From contig NZ_JACVOS010000005.1 of the NCBI RefSeq assembly GCF_018882335.1, positions 124,001-188,000 of the forward strand: a stretch of 64,000 bases of DNA, written 5' to 3'. Positions within the stretch are counted from its first letter, which is position 1. Every line of letters starts with the position of its first letter. Position numbers and translations under genes: made by a program. The notes under the pieces were generated by a model, which saw only the letters and a program-made list of their open reading frames with translations, was not told the DNA's origin and did not search any database. The stretch comes from Polynucleobacter sp. AM-25C3. Lineage in GTDB: Bacteria > Pseudomonadota > Gammaproteobacteria > Burkholderiales > Burkholderiaceae. Below, piece after piece: positions 8,445 through 17,211 of this stretch.

Positions 8445-9185
8445 TTATAGACGACGATAGCGCGTCGGATCACTCAGGTTAGCTTGCTTGAAGCCTACTT
8501 GTCTTAGGCGGCAAGACTCACATTCCCCACAAGCTTCACCCAAATCATTTGCTTGATAGCAAGACACAGTTTGTGAGTAGTCGACACCCAAGGTGACGCC
8601 CAGTTGAATGATTTCTGCTTTGCTCATACTGATGATGGGTGCATGAACCCGAAAGCGATTGTCATTATTGATAGCCTCTACACCAGCTTTAGTAGCTAGA
8701 TTCGCCATCGTTTCAAATGAAGCGACATATTCTGGTCGGCAGTCTGGATAGCCAGAGTAATCCACGGCATTAGCGCCATAAAAAACATCTAAGCCGCCTA
8801 ATGACTCAGCCCAACCCAAGGCTAGCGAAAGCAAAATCGTATTGCGGGCCGGTACATAAGTGACGGGAATTTCATGATCGTTGCCTGGGGTAAGGGGGAT
8901 ATCAATAGAGGAGTCGGTGAGGGCTGAGCCGCCAAAACGCGTAAGGTCTAAATTCACTACCTCATGACGGATAACCCCCATCTTCTTGGCGATGTGTTTT
9001 GCTGCTGCCAGTTCGGATGAGTGGCGTTGGCCATAGCCAACTGACAGAGCATATGGTGCGTAACCCAGATCTTTTGCCAGCGCCAGAATCGTACTGGAAT
9101 CCAATCCCCCAGAAAACAAAATGACGGCCGGTGCATTGGGTTTGCGTGGGGCGATATTCTGAAAAGCAGCTGATAACTTAGACAT
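8445..9185 (-). CDS. queC: 7-cyano-7-deazaguanine (preQ0) synthase
   Basis: 246 residues of the PP-loop ATPase QueC, which converts 7-carboxy-7-deazaguanine to preQ0 for queuosine tRNA modification. The PP-loop FSGGLDSST is near residue 24. The C-terminal zinc site is visible as SCYQ, then ACGECESC. It lies 29 bases downstream of cpoB and is read in the same direction, an arrangement common in Burkholderiales at the end of the tol-pal operon. Confidence 0.93.
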   Translation of the reverse strand: MSKLSAAFQNIAPRKPNAPAVILFSGGLDSSTILALAKDLGYAPYALSVGYGQRHSSELAAAKHIAKKMGVIRHEVVNLDLTRFGGSALTDSSIDIPLTPGNDHEIPVTYVPARNTILLSLALGWAESLGGLDVFYGANAVDYSGYPDCRPEYVASFETMANLATKAGVEAINNDNRFRVHAPIISMSKAEIIQLGVTLGVDYSQTVSCYQANDLGEACGECESCRLRQVGFKQANLSDPTRYRRL

Positions 9186-9214
9186 GGAAAAATATTGAAG
9201 CGTTAGTTTCTAAA

Positions 9215-9946
9215 TTACTTAGTAGCGGCAATTAATTGCTGCGCGTCTTTTGCTGCTTCAGTATCTGGATACTTGCTGATGATTTCACCAAAGGTTTTCT
9301 TGGCTGCAGCTTTGTTGCCACTTTCCAATTGCGCATTACCCAAGGTCAACATCGCAGTCGGAATGCGTGGGTGGCTTGGGTAGCGCTTAATCAGGCTTTG
9401 TAACTGTGCAATCGCACCCGAGTAATCTTTATTGGCATATTTGCTGTTACCACTCCAAAAGAGTGCTAGCGGAACATAGGGGCTCTTAGGGTGGCGATTG
9501 ACAAAGGCTGAGAAGCCTTCATCTGCCTTTTTCAAATTGCCCGCTTGGAAAGCTTTTAAGGCCTCGTCGTAAGCTTTTTTCTCGCCCGGTTGCACTATGC
9601 CACTCACGCCCTCAATGGTGATGGTGCGTGGCTCAAAATTGCCTAAGCGGGTATCGAGATCTTGGTAGTAAGTCTTCTGACTTGTGCTGATATCTTCGCC
9701 TTGCTTCTCTAGGTTCTCTACCTTACCGCGAAGCTCAGCGTTATCTGCTTTGAGTTTCTCAATCTGATTTTGTAAGTCCAGCTGGGTCGTTGCGAGTGTT
9801 TTACGTAACTCCAAAATTGCTTTACGTGCATCGTCATCGGCAAAGAGTGCCCAAGCATTGCTTGATAGACCTAAGCAAAGAGCGGTGGCACTTAAACAAA
9901 ACGCTCGTGAGAGCGTTTGTTTAAAAGAGTGTGAAAGGCTACGCAT
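9215..9946 (-). CDS. cpoB: cell division coordinator CpoB (YbgF)
   Basis: 243 residues: a signal peptide ending near SNAWA, a coiled coil (about residues 45-90) that trimerises the protein, then TPR repeats (AYDEALKAFQAGN, PLALFWSGNSKYANKDYSGAI, PTAMLTLGNAQLESGN). CpoB is periplasmic, binds TolA and links peptidoglycan synthesis to outer-membrane constriction. The start overlaps the pal stop (TAATG), so the two are translationally coupled. Confidence 0.93.
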   Translation of the reverse strand: MRSLSHSFKQTLSRAFCLSATALCLGLSSNAWALFADDDARKAILELRKTLATTQLDLQNQIEKLKADNAELRGKVENLEKQGEDISTSQKTYYQDLDTRLGNFEPRTITIEGVSGIVQPGEKKAYDEALKAFQAGNLKKADEGFSAFVNRHPKSPYVPLALFWSGNSKYANKDYSGAIAQLQSLIKRYPSHPRIPTAMLTLGNAQLESGNKAAAKKTFGEIISKYPDTEAAKDAQQLIAATK

Positions 9947-10443
9947 TAGTTTGTAATGTAAACAATGTCAGCGCGGCGATTTTCTGCCCATGCGGCTTCG
10001 TTATCACCTTCAGCTTTTGGCTTTTCTTTACCAAAGCTCACTGCTTCCATCTGGTCGTCAGAAACGCCCATCAAGTTCAGTGATTTACGAACTGCATCTG
10101 AACGACGTTGACCTAAAGCTAAGTTGTACTCTGCTGTACCGCGCTCATCGGTATTACCCTGAATGATGATCTTTTGCTTTGAATTGGCCTTTAAGAAGCT
10201 GGCGTGTGCAGACAATTGTTTTTGATATTTAGTCTGAACGGTGTATTCATTGAAATCAAAATACACACTACGTTGGAAGAGTGGGCTACTTGGATCATTC
10301 CATGGTTGTGAGCCAAAATTTCCGCTGCCGCCATTGGCGCCATCAACGTCATCCAATTTGACACTTGAGCAAGCAGCTAAAAATAATGCTGTTACCCCAA
10401 CGAGGGTGAGGGTTGCGGCACGGCGTGCGATAGAAATCTTCAT
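9946..10443 (-). CDS. pal: peptidoglycan-associated lipoprotein Pal
   Basis: 165 residues. A lipoprotein signal ends at the lipobox LAAC (Cys25), which anchors Pal to the outer membrane. The OmpA-like domain shows the diaminopimelate-binding motif NTDERGTAEYN and GQRRSDAV. Pal binds TolB and peptidoglycan. Normally it follows tolB directly; here 1170 bases carrying an opposite-strand Xre-RES module intervene, so pal must have its own promoter in 10444-10617 or read-through from tolB. Confidence 0.95.
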   Translation of the reverse strand: MKISIARRAATLTLVGVTALFLAACSSVKLDDVDGANGGSGNFGSQPWNDPSSPLFQRSVYFDFNEYTVQTKYQKQLSAHASFLKANSKQKIIIQGNTDERGTAEYNLALGQRRSDAVRKSLNLMGVSDDQMEAVSFGKEKPKAEGDNEAAWAENRRADIVYITN

Positions 10444-10576
10444 GATCTGTCCTTTTTCCTACAAATGAAGCTATTAAATGAGCTAATAGCCAATATTATG
10501 CCCCTAAGATTGAAGAATTTGAATGGAAAGTGTGCTGAATAGGTACATAAATACGCTTCGCTTATTTCCTTTTTTC

Positions 10577-10609
10577 CTCAATTGAGATAATATAAATCCT
10601 CAAATGAGG
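10577..10609. promoter_or_regulatory. twin palindromic operators of the Xre-RES module
   Basis: CTCAATTGAG (10577-10586) is a perfect palindrome. CCTCAAATGAGG (10598-10609) repeats the same half-sites 22 bases, about two helical turns, downstream. Between and across them lies an AT-rich GATAATATAAAT suited to a -10 element. The second site ends 8 bases before the antitoxin ATG. This is the expected layout for autorepression by an Xre-type antitoxin. Confidence 0.6.
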
Positions 10610-10617
10610 AATTTAAC

Positions 10618-11118
10618 ATGCCTAGCGTGATCCCAAAAAAGGTTGCAACGAAAGTGCTTAGCAAGCCCCAATTGAGCCTTGCCCATCTGGATTTATCTTT
10701 TGCCACCATTTATCGAGTTGAGCCTATGGATCGCATTAAGTTAATTCGTGATGGGATTCCCGCTCGATATATCAATGTCATTTCTGATTCGATGGGTATT
10801 ACAAAAGAAACTTTATTCAAGTTCTTGAATTTACCGAAGTCAACTATTGATAAGAAATCAGTCGCAAACCAAATGTTGCCTATAGAGCAGGGCGAGCGCT
10901 TAATTGGTATGGCTAAGCTTGTTGGCCAAGTAGAGTCCATTGTTTCTGAGTCAGGAAATCCAGAGGGTTTTAACGCTGCGAAGTGGGTGGCAAATTGGCT
11001 TGAAAAGCCTTCTCCAGCTTTAGGTGGTGAGAAGCCATCGGCTTACTTAGATACGGTTTCCGGTCAAGAAATGATTTCAGACCTCCTTGCCAAAATTCAA
11101 ACTGGGGCATACGCATGA
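10618..11118 (+). CDS. MbcA/ParS/Xre-type antitoxin (DUF2384)
   Basis: 166 residues. An N-terminal helical DNA-binding part contains ISDSMGITKETLFKFLNLPKS. The C-terminal DUF2384-like domain reads GFNAAKWVANWLEKPSPALGGEKPSAYLDT and GQEMISDLLAKI, typical of antitoxins paired with RES toxins. The next gene starts inside its stop codon (ATGA). It stands on the + strand inside the leftward tol-pal operon and carries its own operators. Confidence 0.88.
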   Translation: MPSVIPKKVATKVLSKPQLSLAHLDLSFATIYRVEPMDRIKLIRDGIPARYINVISDSMGITKETLFKFLNLPKSTIDKKSVANQMLPIEQGERLIGMAKLVGQVESIVSESGNPEGFNAAKWVANWLEKPSPALGGEKPSAYLDTVSGQEMISDLLAKIQTGAYA

Positions 11119-11603
11119 GTGTTCAGGCTGTTTGGAGAATTGCGGTTGACACACCTTCGTTCAAAGCGGATGACCTGAGTGGAGAGGGAGCAAAAAAATC
11201 TGGTGGAAGATGGAATAAAAAAGGGACACCAGTTTTATATACCTCTGAATCGATTGCTCTTGCTTGTTTGGAAACCTTAGTGCATATCAATGCGCAAGGC
11301 TTGCCCTTAACTCGCTATCTGGTGCGGATTGATATCCCGACAAAAGTGTGGGATTTGGCTAAGAGGCTGAATATGAAAACCGCCGGGATTGGTTGGGATG
11401 CATTGCCAGCGGGAACTGCCAGCATTGAGAGGGGTCAGAAATGGCTGCAATCAAATGCTAGCGCCTTATTGTTTGTCCCCTCAGTTGTTATTCCACAAGC
11501 AAGCAATGTGTTGATTAATCCCCTGCACCCGGATGTGAAGCTGATTAAGGCAAAGAAAATTGAGAAATTTTCTTACGACCCGCGCTTAGTAGGCCAACCT
11601 TAA
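11115..11603 (+). CDS. RES-domain toxin (NAD+-degrading family)
   Basis: 162 residues of the RES fold. Visible are the Arg in VWRIA, GGRWN, PVLYTSESIALACLE with the conserved Tyr and Glu, and VPSVVIP...NVLINP with the conserved Ser. Characterised RES toxins (MbcT and relatives) break down NAD+, by phosphorolysis in MbcT. All recognised active-site positions are present, so it looks functional. It overlaps its antitoxin by 4 bases and ends 10 bases from the convergent tolB stop. Confidence 0.88.
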   Translation: MSVQAVWRIAVDTPSFKADDLSGEGAKKSGGRWNKKGTPVLYTSESIALACLETLVHINAQGLPLTRYLVRIDIPTKVWDLAKRLNMKTAGIGWDALPAGTASIERGQKWLQSNASALLFVPSVVIPQASNVLINPLHPDVKLIKAKKIEKFSYDPRLVGQP

Positions 11604-11613
11604 TCAATGCACT

Positions 11614-12918
11614 CTAGTCCATAAATGGACCCCAGGATGGCTGACGGACATCAGACCCTGGAATACTCAACACCTGTTTAGAGTTGCCATCCACGGATAC
11701 GGCAGCCAAGACCCGCTTGCCGCCGACCTTAGTGGAATACAGGACATAGCGACCATTTGCTGCAAATGAGGGCGACTCATCGCTGGTGCCGTCAGTCAAT
11801 GCTTGGGAATCGCCGGTAGCCAGATTGAGGATGTAGAGGCGGAAGGCTCCGCCAACATTGGCGATGTAGGCTAAATATTTCCCGTCAGGTGAAATCCGCG
11901 GCGAGGTGACAAAGCCCTGTTTATAGGTGACGCGTTTTGCCCCTTCAACTTGTTCACCTTCAGCGCTCATGCGATAAATCTGCGGATTACCACCACGATC
12001 ACTGGTGAAGTAGATATAACGACCGTCAGCTGAATATTGTGGCTCTGTATCAATGGTGTATCCACGAGTGAGGCGATGCAGACCTGTGCCATCGGCATTG
12101 ATGCCGTAGATCTGGGTATTGCCATCTTTTGACAGGGAGATCGCCAGTTTTTTACCGTCAGGCGACCACGCTGGCGCACTGTTATTTCCTTTTTGGTTCG
12201 AGAGAGAAATACGGCGACCAGTTGCCAGTTCATGAACGTAAATGACTGGTTTGCGATCTTCAAAAGAAACGTAGGCCACTTTTTTGCCATCAGGTGACCA
12301 TGATGGAGAAATGATAGGTTCTCCGCTGCTCATGGCATTGCGAATATTTTGACCATCCGCATCAGAGATCACCAAGCGATAGCGTTTGCCTTCTTTGATG
12401 ACGTAGGAGAGTCGAGTAGAGAAGATGCCACGCTCACCCAATAGTTTGAAGATGATGTCGTCTGCAATCTTATGGCCCACAGCGCGCAAATTGTCTGCGC
12501 TCGAATTAAGGTTGAGGCCACCAAGACTGAGAGACTTGCGAATATCAAATAATTTGTAATGAATTTCAAACTGAGAGGCGCTAGTCTGCACTATTGAACC
12601 CACTACGAGTGCATCTGCTCCGCGAGCTGCCCAAGACTTGTAGTTTGGTGTGCCTTCATCACTTTCGCTAGCGTTGCCGTTTTCAGTATTTTTGAAGTAA
12701 CCACTGCGCGCTAAATCTTGACGAATGATGTCGGTGATATTGGTGGGTAATTTGTTCTCATCTTTAAAGCGCATTACCGCGATTGGATAAAGAGATTGGC
12801 CTACGCCAGTGATTTCAATGCTCATCTGTGCATGACTAGGAAGACTGCTTACGCCAAAGCCGAGAACCACAATCCACGGAAGGATCTTTATAAAAGAGCG
12901 TGCGATGTTTTTGATCAT
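11614..12918 (-). CDS. tolB: Tol-Pal system periplasmic propeller protein TolB
   Basis: 434 residues: a signal peptide, an N-terminal domain (about 30-165), then a six-bladed beta-propeller seen as repeated SWSPDGKKVAY, AWSPDGKKLAI, YSADGRYIYFTSDRGG and RISPDGKYLAY blades. TolB shuttles between TolA and Pal in the periplasm. It ends the tolQRAB segment. Its usual partner pal is displaced by the antisense Xre-RES insertion. Confidence 0.95.
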   Translation of the reverse strand: MIKNIARSFIKILPWIVVLGFGVSSLPSHAQMSIEITGVGQSLYPIAVMRFKDENKLPTNITDIIRQDLARSGYFKNTENGNASESDEGTPNYKSWAARGADALVVGSIVQTSASQFEIHYKLFDIRKSLSLGGLNLNSSADNLRAVGHKIADDIIFKLLGERGIFSTRLSYVIKEGKRYRLVISDADGQNIRNAMSSGEPIISPSWSPDGKKVAYVSFEDRKPVIYVHELATGRRISLSNQKGNNSAPAWSPDGKKLAISLSKDGNTQIYGINADGTGLHRLTRGYTIDTEPQYSADGRYIYFTSDRGGNPQIYRMSAEGEQVEGAKRVTYKQGFVTSPRISPDGKYLAYIANVGGAFRLYILNLATGDSQALTDGTSDESPSFAANGRYVLYSTKVGGKRVLAAVSVDGNSKQVLSIPGSDVRQPSWGPFMD

Positions 12919-12928
12919 GTCTAGTAAT

Positions 12929-13759
12929 TTACTTCGGTTTGAGTTTAAGTTCAGGTGTCAGAGTTGGAAATTGACCATTGTCGTCTTTTGGTAGGCTTTG
13001 GGTAGCATCAATTGCGCTTAAGACCGCTTGATCCCAAGCATTATCACCACTGCTTGAAGTCATTACTCTGCTCAGGATAGCTCCATCTGGAGCGAGCTTA
13101 AGCTGAATGATAGTTTGTTTATTGCCTTTAAAAGAATCTGCATTAAAGGTGATATTGGCACGCACCTTCTTAATGACTTTATCGCTCCAGCCAGGAGGTG
13201 CATTGCCCCCGCCACCAACACCACTGCCGACAGATCCACCGGTACCACCATCTTTTGCCGCCAATCCACGCAGACTAGCAATATTGGCTTCGCGCCTTTT
13301 ATCGGACTCTGCATTGGCTTTAATTTGGGCAGGCGTCAATGCAGCTGGTTTTGGAGTTTCTACTTTCTTAACTGGCTCAAGTTTTTTGGGCTTCTCTTTT
13401 TCTTTCTCCTTAGGCGGAGTTGGCTTAGGTGGAGCAGCTGGTTTCGGTGTTTCTTTCACGACTTCTTTTTTAGGAGGTTCTTTTTCGACCGGTTTTTTCT
13501 TAATGGCGATATCAGCCGCTTCTTCTTTCATCTCTGTCTTGACTTCAGGCACCACGGGCGCTTCAACTTGTGGGCTAGCATCCCACAGTTCTACTTCTAC
13601 GCCCGAAGGTGTGGAGTTATTCCAGCTAATGCCAATCATCAGAAATGCAAGCAAGCCTAAGTGCACGGCCAATGAAAAACTAAAAGCACGTTTTGTACTT
13701 TCGTTTTTCGTCAGACGTCCTCGAGTAAAGTCTGAGTGAAAAGTTTGCGCGCTATTCAT
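12929..13759 (-). CDS. tolA: TolA envelope-spanning protein
   Basis: 276 residues, shorter than E. coli TolA (421). One membrane helix (about 27-47: FSLAVHLGLLAFLMIGISW) is followed by a Lys/Pro/Glu-rich spacer (about 65-150) and a Gly-rich hinge. The globular TolA C-domain then reads IIQLKLAPDGAIL and DNAWDQAVLSAI. It transmits TolQR motor force across the periplasm. The spacer is proline-rich rather than the long alpha-helical repeat of enterics, which is common in betaproteobacteria. Confidence 0.92.
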   Translation of the reverse strand: MNSAQTFHSDFTRGRLTKNESTKRAFSFSLAVHLGLLAFLMIGISWNNSTPSGVEVELWDASPQVEAPVVPEVKTEMKEEAADIAIKKKPVEKEPPKKEVVKETPKPAAPPKPTPPKEKEKEKPKKLEPVKKVETPKPAALTPAQIKANAESDKRREANIASLRGLAAKDGGTGGSVGSGVGGGGNAPPGWSDKVIKKVRANITFNADSFKGNKQTIIQLKLAPDGAILSRVMTSSSGDNAWDQAVLSAIDATQSLPKDDNGQFPTLTPELKLKPK

Positions 13760-13778
13760 GGAAACAATGCAGGGGTGC

Positions 13779-14198
13779 TTACTGGCTCTTTACAGCAAGA
13801 CCAACACGTTTCACGCCGTTCTCTTTGAGCTTAGACATCACTTCCATCACCACTTCATATTTAATGGATTTATCGGCAGCTAGAACGACTGGTTGCTCAG
13901 CAGATTTTTCTGCTTGTGATCTTGCAAAGGCACCGAGCTCAAATTTATTTAAAGTCTGAACGGGGTCGCCATCTTTGCGAACGATGACATTTTCATTGGC
14001 ATCAATGGTTAAAAAGACGGGCGGCAAGGATTGCACTTTTGCGCCACCGACAGTGGGTAAATTGACGACGCCAGGATTAACCATTGGCGCTGTCACCATG
14101 AAGATGACTAGCAGTACCAACATCACATCAATGTAGGGCACCACATTGATGTCGGACATCGCCCGACGCTTGGAAGACTTTCTGAGAGATCCGGCCAT
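13779..14198 (-). CDS. tolR: TolR
   Basis: 139 residues, one N-terminal transmembrane helix with the key Asp of the proton path in VVPYIDVMLVLLVIFM, then the periplasmic domain (EVVMEVMSKLKENGVKRVGL). Works with TolQ as the proton-driven motor for TolA. Starts 2 bases after the tolQ stop. Confidence 0.94.
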   Translation of the reverse strand: MAGSLRKSSKRRAMSDINVVPYIDVMLVLLVIFMVTAPMVNPGVVNLPTVGGAKVQSLPPVFLTIDANENVIVRKDGDPVQTLNKFELGAFARSQAEKSAEQPVVLAADKSIKYEVVMEVMSKLKENGVKRVGLAVKSQ

Positions 14199-14200
14199 AC

Positions 14201-14857
14201 TTATTTGCCTGCAGTCTGACGTTGCAAGATGTTGGTGAATTCTTCGATGAAGGTTTCAAAGCGAATCGCTAGGCGGTCCACATCGGTTGCGGCGCGGTTA
14301 TAGGCAACTACTGCAGGAATAGCGGCAAAGAGGCCGATTGCAGTTGCAACTAATGCCTCAGCAATCCCTGGGGCAACAGCTGCCAAAGTGGCATTTTGAA
14401 CGTTGGCTAGGCCACGGAAAGCGTGCATGATGCCCCAAACGGTGCCAAAGAGGCCGATATAGGGGGAGACTGAGCCTACAGACGCTAAGAAGGGTAGATT
14501 GGCTTCCAGCATGTCCATTTCGCGCTGATAGGTCGCTTTCATGGCACGGCGGGCGGCATCGATTTCACGAACTTTCATGAACTCCTGCATGCCAGCCTCA
14601 AAGATATGCTCTAAAACCGCATCACTACGGGTATTGCGCTGAGCAGCTTCTAAGAGGGTGCTTAGGTCGCCACCTGACCAAAAGTCACGCTCAAAACGCT
14701 CTGTATCGCGCCTGACGCCCCGCAGAATGGCGGTTTTCTTGAAAATGATGGTCCAGGAAGCTACAGACATGCCCATTAATAACAACATTACTAACTGGAC
14801 TAATAGGCTGGCATTAAGGACTAGGGAGAGGAATGAGAGGTCTTGTGTGGAGGTCAT
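14201..14857 (-). CDS. tolQ: TolQ
   Basis: 218 residues with three membrane helices: about 12-33, then a pair in the conserved C-terminal half (PYIGLFGTVWGIMHAF and IAEALVATAIGLFAAIPAVVAYN). MotA/TolQ/ExbB-family proton channel subunit. First gene of the tol operon, divergent from glyA with 76 bases between start codons. A YbgC thioesterase gene, often first in this operon, is absent here. Confidence 0.95.
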   Translation of the reverse strand: MTSTQDLSFLSLVLNASLLVQLVMLLLMGMSVASWTIIFKKTAILRGVRRDTERFERDFWSGGDLSTLLEAAQRNTRSDAVLEHIFEAGMQEFMKVREIDAARRAMKATYQREMDMLEANLPFLASVGSVSPYIGLFGTVWGIMHAFRGLANVQNATLAAVAPGIAEALVATAIGLFAAIPAVVAYNRAATDVDRLAIRFETFIEEFTNILQRQTAGK

Positions 14858-14933
14858 GGTGGATTTTGTATGATGTAGGTTGATTTTACTAAGTTAATTC
14901 ACTCAGCAATACAACTTCATCAGGATTATCACC

Positions 14934-16178
14934 ATGTTTGACCGCCAAAATACTTTAGCCAAAACTGACCCAGAATTGTGGGCAGCGATTCAGAATGAGA
15001 ATCAGCGTCAAGAAGACCATATTGAACTCATCGCTTCTGAAAACTACACCTCCCCAGCAGTCATGGCAGCCCAAGGCTCCCAGTTGACCAATAAGTACGC
15101 TGAAGGCTATCCAGGTAAGCGTTATTACGGCGGTTGTGAGTTTGTGGACGTGGCTGAGCAATTGGCGATTGACCGTGTAAAGGCTTTATTTGGCGCAGAA
15201 GCGGCGAACGTACAGCCGCATTGTGGCGCCTCTGCTAACCAGGCAGTGTTCTTGGCTTTCTTAAAGCCGGGCGACACATTCATGGGGATGAGCTTGGCTG
15301 AAGGTGGTCACTTGACTCACGGTATGGCTCTGAACATGAGCGGTAAGTGGTTTAACCCAATCGCTTATGGCTTGGATAAGAATGAAGAGATTGACTATGA
15401 ACAAATGGAGCGTTTAGCTCGCGAGCACAAGCCAAAATTAATTATTGCCGGTGCTTCTGCTTACTCAAGAAAGATTGATTTTGAACGCATCGGTAAATTA
15501 GCTAAAGAAGTGGGTGCGATTTTCATGGTGGACATGGCTCACTATGCAGGCTTGGTAGCTGCTGGCGTATATCCAAATCCAGTACCGCATGCTGATATTG
15601 TTACTTCAACTACTCACAAGAGTTTGCGTGGCCCCCGCGGCGGCATCATCTTGATGAAAGCAGAGCACGAGAAGGCAATTAACTCTGCAGTATTTCCAGG
15701 CTTACAAGGCGGTCCTTTGATGCATGTGATTGCTGCTAAAGCAGTCGCATTTAAAGAGGCGCAAGAAGCTGGCTTTAAGGATTACCAAAAGCAAGTGGTT
15801 GCCAATGCTAAAGCTTTGGCTGAAACCTTAATCGAACGTGGTCTACGCATTGTTTCTGGTGGTACAGACTCCCATGTAATGTTGGTGGACTTACGCGCCA
15901 AGAAGATGACTGGTAAAGAAGCTGAGCGCGTGTTGGGCGAAGCACACATCACTTGCAACAAGAACGGTATTCCGAACGATCCAGAAAAACCAATGGTGAC
16001 TAGCGGTATTCGTTTGGGCTCACCTGCAATGACTACTCGCGGGTTTAAAGAAGCTGAAGCAAAGCAAGTGGGTAACTTTATTGCTGATGTCTTGGATAAT
16101 CCAAATGATTCTGAGAATATTGCTAAAGTGCGTGCCCAAGTTGCTGAGTTGACTAAGCGTTTTCCGGTTTACGGCTAA
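14934..16178 (+). CDS. glyA: serine hydroxymethyltransferase
   Basis: 414 residues, full length. The PLP lysine is in [31 protein letters not shown] and the DMAHYAGL aspartate are also visible. It interconverts serine and glycine and charges tetrahydrofolate with one-carbon units. Codon use is rich in favoured codons, as expected of a highly expressed gene. Followed after 23 bases by nrdR, a conserved pairing. Confidence 0.96.
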   Translation: MFDRQNTLAKTDPELWAAIQNENQRQEDHIELIASENYTSPAVMAAQGSQLTNKYAEGYPGKRYYGGCEFVDVAEQLAIDRVKALFGAEAANVQPHCGASANQAVFLAFLKPGDTFMGMSLAEGGHLTHGMALNMSGKWFNPIAYGLDKNEEIDYEQMERLAREHKPKLIIAGASAYSRKIDFERIGKLAKEVGAIFMVDMAHYAGLVAAGVYPNPVPHADIVTSTTHKSLRGPRGGIILMKAEHEKAINSAVFPGLQGGPLMHVIAAKAVAFKEAQEAGFKDYQKQVVANAKALAETLIERGLRIVSGGTDSHVMLVDLRAKKMTGKEAERVLGEAHITCNKNGIPNDPEKPMVTSGIRLGSPAMTTRGFKEAEAKQVGNFIADVLDNPNDSENIAKVRAQVAELTKRFPVYG

Positions 16179-16201
16179 GCCTAAGCTAGAGAAAGCACTC
16201 A

Positions 16202-16648
16202 TTGCGCTGCCCCTTCTGTCATAACGACGACACCCAGGTTTTAGATACCCGGGTGTCGGACGAGGGCGATACGATTCGTCGTCGTCGTCGTTGCTCAAAA
16301 TGCGACAAGCGATTCACAACCTACGAGCGTGTAGAGCTAGTTCTTCCAGCCATCGTAAAGAAGAACGGTAGTCGTGTTGATTACAGTCACGATAAGTTGG
16401 CTAGCTCAATCAAGCTGGCCTTACGCAAGCGCCCAGTTTCATCAGACTCTGTTGATGAATCAATTGCCCGCATAGAAGAAAAACTACTTAGCCTTGGTGA
16501 AAAAGAGATCCCGAGCGAGCGCGTTGGCGAATTGGTAATGCGTGAACTCAAGCGCTTAGACAAAGTCGCTTACATTCGCTTTGCTTCAGTCTATCGAAGT
16601 TTTGCGGATATCGAATCTTTTGAGAGTGCGCTCAAAGAGTTGAAATAG
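16202..16648 (+). CDS. nrdR: transcriptional repressor NrdR
   Basis: 148 residues. The zinc ribbon uses Cys3, Cys6, Cys31 and Cys34 ([15 protein letters not shown]), followed by the ATP-cone ([18 protein letters not shown]). It represses ribonucleotide reductase genes according to the dATP/ATP ratio. The start is a TTG whose second codon begins the invariant RCPFC; no in-frame ATG fits. Probably co-transcribed with glyA. Ends before a long inverted repeat. Confidence 0.95.
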   Translation: MRCPFCHNDDTQVLDTRVSDEGDTIRRRRRCSKCDKRFTTYERVELVLPAIVKKNGSRVDYSHDKLASSIKLALRKRPVSSDSVDESIARIEEKLLSLGEKEIPSERVGELVMRELKRLDKVAYIRFASVYRSFADIESFESALKELK

Positions 16649-16682
16649 GGCTTTGTTAGTAGCCTTTTGGACTATTTTTCTA

Positions 16683-16745
16683 ATTTATAGGAATCTTATG
16701 CAAAGTTATGTAAAAAGCATAACTTTGCATAAGATTCCTATAAAT
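16683..16745. repeat. 28-bp perfect inverted repeat with 7-base loop
   Basis: Left arm 16683-16710 and right arm 16718-16745 pair at all 28 positions around the loop TAAAAAG. It lies between nrdR (+) and a broken antitoxin gene read leftward, ending 3 bases before that gene's stop. It has no G+C-rich core and no T-run after the right arm. A bidirectional terminator, a cruciform or the scar of a small element are all possible. Confidence 0.9.
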
Positions 16746-16748
16746 GCC

Positions 16749-17105
16749 TTACAGAATGATTTCCAATCCCTTTCTTTCAATCAGGGATAAGAGTTTTAGG
16801 GATGTTCCGCTTGGCTTTTTATCTCCAGCTTCCCATTTTTGAATAGTCGATAGGCTCGTATTGATTGCCAGAGCAAAAACTGCCTGACTCAAATGAGTTT
16901 TGCTGCGCAATTGAAGTAAATATTTTGAGAGTTAAAATTTATTAAACTTGATTGGATCAAAACTCTTGTCTTGCTTAGCTTTCTCTTCAATATGTTTTAT
17001 AAATTTTTCTAACTCTCTCGTGGATAAAGCCCCACAGCGATGAAGTCCTCGCATGGTTTCATCCATTTCATCAACAATTCTGCTGGTTGATTTTTTATCT
17101 GTCAT
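16749..17105 (-). pseudogene. Xre-family antitoxin interrupted by an in-frame stop
   Basis: Reading leftward from ATG 17105, 57 codons (including DETMRGLHRCGALSTREL) end at TAA. The same frame continues for 60 more codons with an intact Xre helix-turn-helix (HLSQAVFALAINTSLSTIQKWE, then KKPSGTSLKLLSLIERKGLEIIL) and ends at 16749. Joined, the two parts match antitoxins that accompany RelE-like toxins. The link region is longer than usual and carries the stop. No toxin gene lies upstream. A TTG inside the frame could restart a 53-residue DNA-binding remnant. Confidence 0.75.
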
Positions 17106-17185
17106 GCCTAGAATTTAGCATCGAAATGCAGCCCTCTAAATTCAAATAAATAGCTATTTTCTTTAGATGGTCTTTGCATGTATAC

Positions 17186-17203
17186 TGTAACCAATTGATT
17201 ACA
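17186..17203. promoter_or_regulatory. operator palindrome of the HigBA-like pair
   Basis: TGTAACCAATTGATTACA is an 18-base inverted repeat with one mismatched pair, ending 8 bases before the toxin ATG. TATACT (17181-17186), a good -10, abuts it. Binding of the antitoxin here would block transcription of both genes. Confidence 0.6.
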
Positions 17204-17211
17204 ATTTCAGC

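Noticed and set aside
13107..13739. Two long + strand open frames opposite tolA
   Set aside because: They mirror the Lys/Pro-rich spacer of TolA on the other strand; low-complexity Phe/Ser/Gly output and no ribosome site.
16683..16745. Inverted repeat read as transposon ends
   Set aside because: Only 7 bases separate the arms, no target duplication is evident and no transposase is nearby.
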